64,000 nt of DNA from Liolophura sinensis (Eukaryota > Mollusca > Polyplacophora > Chitonida > Chitonidae). The notes beneath the pieces were generated by a model, which was given only the letters and a program-made list of their open reading frames with translations, had not been told where the DNA came from and did not search any database. The number at the start of each line of letters is the position of its first letter. Position 1 is the first letter of the stretch. Of the stretch, positions 20,133-32,100 are shown piece after piece. The position numbers and the translations under genes were made by a program. Where the stretch lies: the NCBI RefSeq assembly GCF_032854445.1, contig NC_088304.1, forward strand, positions 16,963,850-17,027,849, in the 5' to 3' direction.

Positions 20133-23100
20133 ATGGAAGGTTCTGTTTTGAAAACATGCAGGGAAGAATGGGACGAATTAGACAAGGAATTTGTGCAGCT
20201 GGAGGTAAGATGCCAGTAGTGTTTTATTCGAGTCATTAAAGTGTCAGTGAGGTAACGAAAATTGGCCCGTTGTAATTTGTAAGGATCAGCCGATTGTGTT
20301 CAGCAAAAAAAAAAAGAAAGAAAAGAAAAAAATTCCAATACATATGGGTCACATAAAAATGTTTTTTTTTGTCCAAAATATGATGGAAATGAAAATCTCG
20401 AGAGATAGAAGACGTGGTGTCTTTTTAGTTGCATGACAAAAGGCAATCAACCAATCAAATTTTTACCTGTGACCGTTTGAAATGACGAGCGTGATAAGCT
20501 GGGATGAGACCACCACAAAGAAGACATCAGTATTTGCATATACGCCTCTACCCCACCCATTCTAGAAATCTTGCATGTGTGCTGGAGCTTGTCTTCTTAC
20601 TCTGTTCAAATCTTTCACACCGTAATTCTAGATAAAAAATTATGTTGAAGCAACTACATGTATGTATGCTATGTATCGCATATCGAAATAAATTATTGCA
20701 TGCTGCAATTAAGAGCGTTTTCATTTAGATCAATATAAATATTTTATGTAGTCTGAAACTCTGGTAGGTAACCAAGGTAGCCAAGGATCTCAACTGTGAT
20801 CTTTTAATATTTGGTTAGGCGTAGATCACAGCCGATGTCATCCAGGTTAAAATAATCGTATTTAAATACAGATTAGTGTGTAGAAACTCTGCACCACAAA
20901 AATTCGTGCAAAAAAGAACCAATATGTACATTAACCGAGCAAAACTCCAGTAAATTATGTTTACCAAGACATTCTCTGTCAATTTTTGCCACATTCTGTA
21001 GCCTCGAAGGCCAGTAAATCCCAGATAATTGACAGTTGTGATTTACTTTCACATGCCACGTCGACATCGTGACCTAATAAGTCAGGTTGTTGCTCGACCC
21101 GCATGCGTGGTTGACCTTTCACCTCATGTCTGTGTTTTGATCGGCTGGTTGTAAGTTCTGACAGACAGAAAGTCACGTTACTGTGAAGGCACAAATTTGC
21201 AATTGTCTGAAGGGTATGGAGCAGAATGCTGGATCACACAATTCATGCGAAATGTCAAATTAAGTTTGCTGTGAAGAAAGGGGGGTTATCTTTGGCACCT
21301 GCTCCATTTTAGAAAGTCAATCGCTGCTGCATATGTGCGCTTAGCCAACCCAGACTTCAAAAGCCTGTCAGCACGCAGCGACCTGCTAACTACGAGCCTA
21401 TTTTCGACTTCGGTTAAGATTTACAGCAGAATGGTGATGTAATGGCAAGTAGCGATTGTGTCAAAATGTGCGTAAATATCTTAGCTTTTAGAATTGCTGT
21501 GCTGTATGTGTATTGAGGATGAATCTAATGCGCATGCATGAGAATTGAACGTGAGGGTTATTCTTTATAAGCATTATACCAGAATCAGGTCCACATAAGT
21601 CTCAGGCTAAGGGTGGCCAGCGGTCCCTGCGTTTCAGTGTATACAAGCCACCCTTAGACTGAGGTCTCAGGCTATGGTCTAAGGACGCTATCCTTAACTA
21701 TATAGACCTTTCCCAAAATTAAAAGTTCACAGCTAATTTCTTAGCTAACATTTTATGATACTTTATAGGAGTATGCATATGTGACACATGTGTCAGAAAG
21801 CAATGAAAATTTATCTTTTTTTCAGACACAGCAACTAGATGCAGTGTAATCTGAATACATTGACTTGGTTGAGCAGGCATGAATATGGCGTGTCCAAATA
21901 TTCCTACTTTACATATGGTAGTGTGGGCTAGGCGTCCTACTAATAAACTAATGGACGGAAAGTACAGAGTAAGAGCCTGCAAAATTGTGTGAATGCCTTG
22001 GCCAGTTGGCAGTCAAAATCTAAAAATGAGACAGTATGACAGATTTCTGTTGATTTAAAGTGAGATTGATCTGGCGTTAGGTTTGGCAAAGCCTTGTTTG
22101 ACCAAGGATGGTCCCAAACCAAAGTGATAGGTCATTCTATTAAAAAACCTACCTACCTGGAGTTACCTACCCTTGTCAAATATGTTGAGGCTGTCCTTCA
22201 CTTTGAGCTGTTTGATTTGAGCATCACCAAGGAATCTGGAACTCCTGCAGCCTAGGAAATACAGATCAACATTGGGTGATAAATAAACAGACGAAAAAAT
22301 AAGTGTCTGGCAGTGGGAACGTATTTGATAGATAATTTTTGTCTCAAATACCGTGGCAGTGCAACTACATCTGGTTTCTGAACATGAAGCAATCTCGGAC
22401 CATGTTGGATTGGGAAATAAAATGTATCTCATACAGAACTTAAGTGTTGGAGGATAACTTAACCTTAGCTACAGTACTGCTTCCAAATAAAAACCAGTTA
22501 ACTCAACGAAAACACCCTAAGAACACTTGGAGCATACCAGACATTCCAAGATTGTACACTGATCAAATGCTGTGTAATTGTGTTTCATTAAAGGGACGTT
22601 TTAGTCTAGCCAAATTTAAGCATGATGTTTTTGTTCGCACTGCAGTGTCATTGTCAGGTACCAGTGACTCCCCAATGACATTTCAAAAACTTACCATTGG
22701 ACTGCAATGGCTCGCGGACAGCCTTACACCAGTCAAAAAAGTCTGCCATGTCGTCCTTGCAGCCTGACTAATTTTGGCAATCTACAGCTTACAATATAGC
22801 GGTCAGTTTTGCCAACATTCCACAGCAGTGAACCAGATTGAATACAAGATTTGGTTGTCTCACTTGGTCTCATCTTCTGAAGCTGAGTTTAGTGCGTTTG
22901 ATGTAAGTACGAGAACATGGAGGATACTGTGACCACACTTTCTTCATTAAATTTTTGACAATGTTGTAAAAAAACAAGTTAGCTGAATGGGATGCTTAAT
23001 ATATTGTGGATTTCACATATTTTTTTTGTCCGTAGGAAGACCATCGCTTATATCAGAAAAAATTGGAGCAGATGATTACAGCCCAGAAGAAATGCATGGA

Positions 23101-26100
23101 AAGCATTGCCCATCATCGCTACAGGATCAAGAAAATCAACGAGTCTCTAAAAAAGTGCGTTGTTACAGCGTATCTTAATGGAACTAGCTGTGTGTCGTAT
23201 GTTTCTTGTTTGGTTTATTCCTTTGCAAATGATACTGCTGTGAGTATGGGAAGTTATTTATTATCTCTGGCGTGCTAGTGCAGCGTAATGACCCAGGAGC
23301 CTCTCATCAATGCGGTCGCTGTAAGTTCAAGTCCAGCTTATGCTGGCTTCCTCTCTGGCCATGCATAGGAAGGTCAGCAACCTGCGGATGGTCATGATTT
23401 TCCCACCATAATGCTGGCTGCCATCATACAGGTGAAATTCTTGAGTACAGCATAAAACACAAGTTAAAATAAATCAAGATACGTGAAACGCTTAGTTTCT
23501 TTACATGGAGTATAGGATGTAGCCTAACTTCTGAGGGTGTTAAAATGGCTTTAAGGGGGCCTCTGTGGCTCAGTTGGTTAGCGCACTAACGCAGCATAAT
23601 AACCCAGGAGCTTCTCACCAATGTGGTTGCTGTGAGTTCAGCTCATGCTGGCTTCCTCTCAGGCCATACGTGGGAAGGTCTTTCAGCAACCTGCGGATGG
23701 CTGTGGGTTTCCCCCGGGTTCTACCCGGTTTCCTCCCACCATAATGCTTGCCGCCGCCTTATAAGTGAAATATTCTTGAGTACGGCATAAAACACCAATC
23801 AAATAAATAAATAAATAAAATGGCTTTAAAGTACATTTTGTCTAAGGCCTCAGGTGTTAGTATGGAAATTAAGTAGCCTGTTGATATGACGTCATTGGTC
23901 AGCATTATCAGTGATTGTTGGGGGTTGAGCTGGATCGGGGTGCCCAGTATGTTCATCAGTGACGTTATTTCCCAGTATTCCCCATCACTGATGGAAGATA
24001 TGCACAAGAGGGGTTATTAAGAAATATGAAATATGCCTCAGATATGTATTTTTCTTTTCATTTTCCTGAAGCCATACTCTTCATTTTATACTACTTTTTC
24101 ATGTTTTCTCTAAAGTACTACTCCAAAGAATTTCTTTGTCATCAAAAAATGAAAGTGAGGTGCATGTAAATGTTTTTCAACATGAACTGGTTAAAAAGTT
24201 TTTAAGCTTTTGTTTTTCTAGCGTTTGTTTTCATGTTGATGTTTTTTTTTTTTTGTTTTTTTTTTTTTTTTGACTGTTTTCGGTCATTGTGGCATTCTGC
24301 AAAGTTGTTTGCCCTCCATAATTTCTGTTCACACTTATGAATGATGTAACATCACTATTTTGATTAACTTATTTCTCACTAGGTCATTTCAACCCATGTG
24401 AAAAAGAAATGTACTCCAGGATAATTAATCTAAGTATGAAGCTGTAGTTTTCATTCTCCATTGACAGTCGTAGACTTGATAGAAAGCACCATAAAGCTCC
24501 GTCTCGTATTTACAGTGGACTGGTATAATTTTACTGCACATTTTATTAAAATAAAGTATATATAAAATTCAGTGTACAGAAAAGAGCTCTGAGCTGAATT
24601 AAATTCCCCATATCAAATAAATTGAGAGAAAAATGTGTTACTATCCCAAAAAAAATTTCAGCAGGATCATTTTCTATTGCCTACAGCGTCTTTCTTTGAT
24701 GAGTGTCAGTTAGATCTAGAATTTTTAATGGCCTCTTTTTTGAAATATTGAACACTGAGACAAAGTGTATGTTACAATAAGGTTTTCTGGATGTGGAGGT
24801 TATTTTGTAGACCATTGAAAGGCTTTATTTGAGCTCTGATGTATGTTGTATAGTAGGCCACACTTCACCTCCAAACAGTTTGAACTACATGTAGCTCTTG
24901 GGTCAGAATTGGGTTTCTAAAAATATATATTCACCTGAAACACAGTCTTTCAAGGTAAGGGAATACATTATGTGGTATTTTATATCCTGGACATGCAGTT
25001 AGAGGGGCTATGCTGTGGCGGTAGCCATAGAGGTCACAAGTACTACATTTATTCCAAGCATCCTGAAAAATGTGAATCTCTGAAAAAGCCTGGAAAATTA
25101 GATGTAGATGTAGTTATTTGAGTGCGGTTTGCTTTTCATGCTGACATAGAATCATGAGTGTGGTTTGCTTTTCATGCTGACAGAGAACCATGAGTGTGGT
25201 TTGCTTTTCATGCTGACAGAGAATCATGAGTGGTTTGCTTTTCATGCTGACAGAGAATCAAGACATCAGCAGTCTGCTGAAGACAAGAGCCAGATTAAAG
25301 ATCTTCAACAGAAAATAAAAGAGAGAAAGGAGGCATTTCATGAGATGGAGGAAATATTGCCCCATAAAAATGGGTATGTCCCACTTTGACAGAAGAAAGC
25401 AAGAATTTTGGATTAATTTTTGTGCGAATTGCTCATAATTATGTTTCATCATTTTCAAATTGTTTACCAAGGTTAATTTTTTTTTGGTGAGAAATCAGAG
25501 TCAACCATCTTTGTATTTCTTTTGTTCTGCTAGCATTCTTACTTTTCCATGACTTCCCGGTCGGATTCAAAGTAATCTATCAATGTGTAATTTTGTTTCA
25601 CAATTCACGTACATGTATACTGTAAGCTTTTTCTTGTGTTTACAGCACTATATTTTTCTGCTTTCCTTTTACAGACTGTATTTGTTGACTTCTGTATGTT
25701 TCAGACCTTACCTGAAGATAATCCTGGGGGAAGTGAATGTATCTCTACTTAATAAAGCAGACAAGTGAGGATTTTGCTCAATAGTTTGCTAAAATTTACT
25801 TATTTGATCCTTATATTACTAGAACTTGTAAAAACAGATGAATGCCTAATTTATGGATGGATCACTGAGTGATGCCTGAAAATGTCGAAACTTATCTGAA
25901 ATAGTCTTTTTCCAAGCAGTAGACAGGTCTTGAAGTTCCCTGTACACACCTTGTTCTGTCCGTTTGTCAGGTGGGGTGAGTGAGTGAGTGCTAGGGGTTT
26001 AACATCGTGCTTAACAATTTTTCAGTCATATGACGACGAAGGAATCCTTAGAGTGCATGTAATGTGCCTCCTTGTTGCAGGACAGATTTCCACCGCTCTT

Positions 26101-29100
26101 TTATCTAGTGCTGCTTCACTGAGACGCCTTATTAAAGACAAGTAAGACACCTCGCCCGAGCCATTATATTGATACGGGTTAACCATTTTGTTGTACTATC
26201 CCCTTCATGCTGAACGTCAAGCGAGGAAGCTATAACTTACTCTTTTAAGGTCTTAGGTGTGACTCGGCCCAGGATTGACCCTGGATCTAACGCCCCCCAA
26301 GTGGATGATCTAGCAACTGTGCTATCGGGACCGGTAGGTCCTATTGTCAGGTAGAAAACAAGGCCGAGCTGTGTTGTCTCTTTACCTACTAGTTCTGTGT
26401 TTTCAGAGTTTTGCACCTGTTCATTCATTAGGCGAGACAGAGATTTTCCACTGTATTTTTGGACTTATGTTTGAAGTGCACCTTGTATTGTTATATGACA
26501 AACTCATTTGAGGAGAATCCTGAAACTCATTCGCTACGTTGTTTATGTGAGCCCACATGTCAGATTCGAAAATCAGCCTGATCTCTCTTGCATGTTTAAT
26601 GGATTCTGTTATTCTCATTGGTTGTTGATTTCTGTGTAATGATTAGTGTAAATATTGATTGACAGAGGCATTACTTATGGATAACAATTCCTGGATCCCA
26701 AATCCAGGAATTGTTATCCATAAGTAATGCCTCTGTCAATAAATCCAGGAATTGTTATCCATAAGTAATGCCTCTGTCAATAAATCCAGGAATTGTTATC
26801 CATAAGTAATGCCTCTGTCAGTCTATACCATCCCAATTCCTAAATGCCTCTGAAAGAAGCCGTAGTGTAAATATTGTCTGTCTGTTTTTTCAAAACATTA
26901 TATTTAAAAAAATCCAGGCAGATCCGAACATAAATTTTGAGTATTTAACTATTCCCCTTAATCTGAGGATGTGGCTTAAATACCATGCTCCATGTACAGG
27001 TAGAACTGCAAAAAGATTGTCTGAGTTTTGTGATAAAATTTTGCGTATTTAATGATTTCCTTCATTCTTATTGGTTGATGTTTTCCATGCTGTAGTGCTC
27101 AAAAAATTATCTTGAAAGTGATAAAATTTTGTGCACAAGTTTATTTTATGCAACATCAGGTCAAGTATGAAAAACATTGGGATCTATGCACAAGGTTTGC
27201 ACATTTTTCTTTGATTCGGATGTGTTGATTTATGTGATTTACTTGACCAAATTTTCACATGTTCATTTTATAGACTTTGAGGTCAATTTCGATTACCACC
27301 TTGATCCATTCATAAGCTTTGAACTGAACATTATATTATACACAATTTTGAAATTGTGTATAATAGTTATCATGCTCTTGGATGTGTGTGAATTATATGC
27401 TCTCTGATTATCAAAAGCAGGATTTGGAGTCCTCGATCCTCATAATCCTTGATTGTATCCTCGCTTGTTTGACAGATTTCAGTACAAGCAGGAGTATGAG
27501 CGCTTCAAGCTAGTGGTGACATATGTGGTGATGATCCTGTCTCTCCTGGTCCTATCTGTCAGCTATCATAGGTTAGTATATCTCCCCCACCAAAGACAGC
27601 TTCTCTGGTTAGGCTACTATGAAGTGTCTCAAAATCAGCTTCCTCGCAGTTGATAAATTGATTGATACCTGTGTTGAATACTGCATTTGAGAATATTTCT
27701 TTTGCATGATTACCATGAGTTTCATGGACTGAGAAGGTGGCTGGCGTTAATCCACCAGTCTGACACTATACAGTACAGCTAGATGCCTTGCGAATGTCCT
27801 AAGCTCGTTTTGGCTGCACGATCCATGTATGATGGACTAACCATGGTGTCCTACGCCCATCTTGGCTGCACAGTCCTTGTATCATAGACTAACCCATGGT
27901 GTCTTATGCCCCTCTTGGCTGCACGGTCTGTGTATGATAGACTAACCATGGTCTCCTACACCCATCTTGGCTGTACGGTCCGTTTATCATGGACTAACCA
28001 TGGTGTCCTTCACACATCTTGGCTGCACAATCTGTGTATGACGGACTAACTGTGGCCTGGGTCCATGTGTTATGGACTAAGCGTGGGCGGGGTCCATGTG
28101 TGGTGGACTAACGATGGTTGTCAGTGTGTGATGGACTAACCATGGTCGGGGTCTGTGTATGATGGACTAACCATGGGTGGGGTCCCTGTATGATGGACTT
28201 ACCATGGTCGGGGTCTGTGTATGATGGACTAACCATGGGTGGGGTCCCTGTATGATGGACTAACCATGGGTGGGGTCCCTGTATGATGGACTTACCATGG
28301 GTGGGGTCCCTGTATGATGGACTTACCATGGTCGGGGTCTGTGTATGATGGACTAACCATGGGTGGGGTCCCTGTATGATGGACTTACCATGGTCGGGGT
28401 CTGTGTATGATGGACTAACCATGGGTGGGGTCCCTGTATGATGGACTAACCATGGGTGGGGTCCCTGTATGATGGACTTACCATGGGTGGGGTCCCTGTA
28501 TGATGGACTTACCATGGGTGGGGTCCCTGTATGATGGACTTACCATGGGTGGGGTCCCTGTATGATGGACTTACCATGGTTGGGGTCTGTGTATGATGGA
28601 CTAACCATGGGTGGGGTCCCTGTATGATGGACTAACCATGGTCGGGGTCTGTGTATGATGGACTAACCATGGGTGGGGTCCCTGTATGATGGACTTACCA
28701 TGGGTGGGGTCCCTGTATGATGGACTTACCATGGTTGGGGTCTGTGTTTGATGGACTAACCATGGGTGGGGTCCCTGTATGATGGACTAACCATGGTCGG
28801 GGTCTGTGTATGATGGACTAACCATGGGTGGGGTCCCTGTATGATGGACTTACCATGGTTGGGGTCTGTGTATGATGGACTTACCATGGTCAAGGCCCAT
28901 GTGTCATGGACTAACCACGGTTTCGGCCTGTGATGATGGACTAACCATGGTCCTGTCTTGTTTAATTCCCCGTACATCATAGTCATCCAGGGCTACATAC
29001 ATCATTTGTGTACATGTCTGTGTAGGATCCGATCACGATGTGGGTATCATGGTACCATAGTGGGTGTACATGTATGATCAATGCCTTACGACATTAAGAA

Positions 29101-32100
29101 CGAGTACATACAGGTATATACACCCTAACAGTGCCTTTTGCTACAACAGTGTTGCAATTTCATGCAGATTTTGTCACTAAAACCTCCAGTTTCAACCTCT
29201 GTTTGTGTACCCTGTCCCGGTCACAATAGCTGAAGGGTATTTAACTAGGGTCCTACTCTACTTTACCTTTGCAACATATGTCAGATGGACAGAATGTTTT
29301 CTCTTACAGCAACTCAAACGTGTATATGACTTGCTCCCCAACAAATGTAATGTAAGACCAACCAAATCGCCTCGCAAGCTCTGTCGCTGGCTTGCTGTCA
29401 TTTTAATGCTGAAAAAGCCAAGAGAACGGTTTAGGCCAGGAAATCTGAAATTTTCTTGTCCGCGGTTGGGATTCAAAGAACACCAGTGCATTTCAATGAT
29501 TCAGGGCCAAGCATCTCCAGATGCATGGTGACAACCCATACCCAGGTACAAGTCATGTTGCAGTGGCTGGTCTCCCTGCCCTTAAACCTGACTGCTGTGC
29601 CAGGTGTAAGTGGGATTTGGGAAGAATAACAATGACTGTTTTGAGTTTTGCATCACTATGCAATGCTCTGAACCTGTCATGTGTGAAAAAAAAAAAAAGC
29701 ACATGGACATTTATTCTTATATACAGACATTTATACTGGTTGTGGGATAGAACGTCAGTACTTACCAAAGGTTGGTGGTTTACGCTGGGCACACAGGTTT
29801 CGTAACCATAAAACTGATCACCTTTCTGTAAGTGAAAAAAAAAATGAGGATGGTATTAAACACCAATCAAATAAATCAGATACATCAGGTGGGTTGACAC
29901 TTATGTGGCAAAGATTTGTGGTTACCTACAGTGCAGTTCCACTCTCTCAAGAAAGTAACTGCTGACATTCTTGGACTTGGATGAGGTAAAATATGATTCA
30001 CACAAATAAATTTACTTGTACAGGTATGAATTATTATTCCACATCAGACAAAATACTTCACTTTTCATTGGCCAGCCGTATAGGGGTCACGTGGGGGTCA
30101 CATGTAGAACTTGTAGGCTCCTATATTCCCTGGGCATCAACACTTACCGGCCAGGCAAGGCTGCACTATTTATTAAATCATGACTGCTAGTTTAGCATTG
30201 GTATACCACAAAGAATAGTCAACTTCTTATGAAGCTGTGTTGATTACAGATGGCTGGATGCAACATTGCACTTCCTGCTGGTCTGGTACTACTGCACATT
30301 GACTATCAGGGAAAATATACTGCGTGTTAATGGCTCAAGGTATGTATAAAGCAAAAGTTTTTTTGTGACTTGAATACATGCATTTTTCAAGATCAAAGTT
30401 TGGTGTTAACATTTACATATAGTCTGATTGTGACAAGATAGAATTTAATGGGGGAGTCTTAAGACTGTGTCATGTGACTTAGGCAATTTTCTCTGTAGTT
30501 GATTTACCCATCACCTGACTCGCGGGCTTTTTCACAGACAAAAGGACACCCCTTTGTATCAGGAATTTCTTCAGTTCACAAACACTCGGCTTCCCTTCTC
30601 AGCTATGAATTCCTCAAATTCACCCCTAAAGGAAGCATCATAAGATTTTGGAGAACAGTCAATTACTAACATCCCTGGTCTGTCTAGTTACTCTTTAACA
30701 GTACTTAGCGTTTCAGGCACCTCACTGTTAAAATCCCGAGCTGTCGACCATCCCAAATGTAAATATCCATCCATCTTTCAGCAAACTCAACTTGTCTGGT
30801 GAATCCAAGTTCCCAAAATGGCCACTGTTTCCTGGGCAGGTTGGGCTTGCTGAAATATTGACAGCCCTGGGAGGCTAGTAATCAACCAATTAATTGTTTC
30901 CGAAATTTTACCTTGCTTCCTTTAGGGATGATTGAGAGCATATCGTGAAACTTGGGCTTGTGTCAATGAATTTGTAATAAGTGCAATTAAAGCCTAGGCA
31001 GGTTGTAGGTTATCAACGGCACTATTTCTTTAAGTGTAATTTTTTTTTTAGTTTAGAATGGAATTTTACTAACAACAGTTTAAAACACAGGTTAATTATC
31101 TGGTTTGTTAAGGGAGAAGAAACATACAGATGATGTGTGAACTGTTGTGAATCTGACAATTACAAATGACTCTGTATCTATGAGGCTTGTTGTTCTTTTC
31201 CTTCCCCAACAGGGTGAAAGGTTGGTGGGTAACCCACCACTTCATTTCCACTGTATGTGCTGGCATTATATTAATTTGGTGAGTGATTACTCCTCTTTAT
31301 ACAGTACACCCACTTACATGCCATTGTATTTCCGTATTCATATCTGTGTGCTTGTGTGCCTTTCCCAAGCTTAGTTTCAAAACTAGCTTATACTGGCTTT
31401 GGACAGCTTCGGTGGCCTAAAGGTTAGAACGTTCGCCTCGAAGTCAGGAGACCCCAGGATCAAACTCTGGTCATGTCGTACCAAAGACTTTGAAAATGGC
31501 ACTTGCTGCTGCCTGGCTTGGCACTTAACACTGAATGATTAGAGCAAGGAAACAGGACACGTTTGGACGGCACCATGTGACTGAGTGGGTGTAGTGTCAT
31601 GTCTGGTGTCTTCGGCATGATACTTCAATGGTGGCAGCACTTTGGAAGTATGAACTTGCCTTGCCACAAGAAGGCACCAATATATGTACACACACACACC
31701 TAATGACTCCTTGTCATATGACTGAAAAGTTGTTAAATAGGATGTCACTTCAGACTTCTCTTTCGTTTCACTTGATGTCTGACAGGAACCGTTTCAATTT
31801 ACTTCATGCATAGAGCTCTTGCTGTGTTAACATTTGTCACACAATGAAATTAGTAAATGTATTTTCTTCCCTGCTTATAATTGCTTTGATCACTTTGATT
31901 ACTTAGATCACTTTGATTACTTAGATCACTTTGATCACTTAGATCACTTTGATTACTTAGATCACTTTGATCACTTTGATTACTTAGATCACTTTGATTA
32001 CTTCGATTGTCGTTAAACTGGGTTGAATTTCTGTAAAAGGTCTTTTACAGATTGTGCTTCTACTAAACAAAGGAATCAGTGTCAACCAGCACAAAATAAA

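Noticed and set aside
28108-28986. Minus-strand frames encoding repeated [17 protein letters not shown]
   Set aside because: Read-through of the 31-bp minisatellite, with no stops only because of unit composition. It lies within TMEM120 intron 5.
29205-29805. Overlapping plus and minus frames of about 80-108 codons in TMEM120 intron 5
   Set aside because: Both strands are open at similar length, there are no recognisable domains, and the frames lie wholly within an intron of a well-supported gene.
31834-32016. Open frame of repeated Leu-Asp-His-Phe-Asp-Tyr residues
   Set aside because: Translation of a 9/18-bp simple repeat in an intron.
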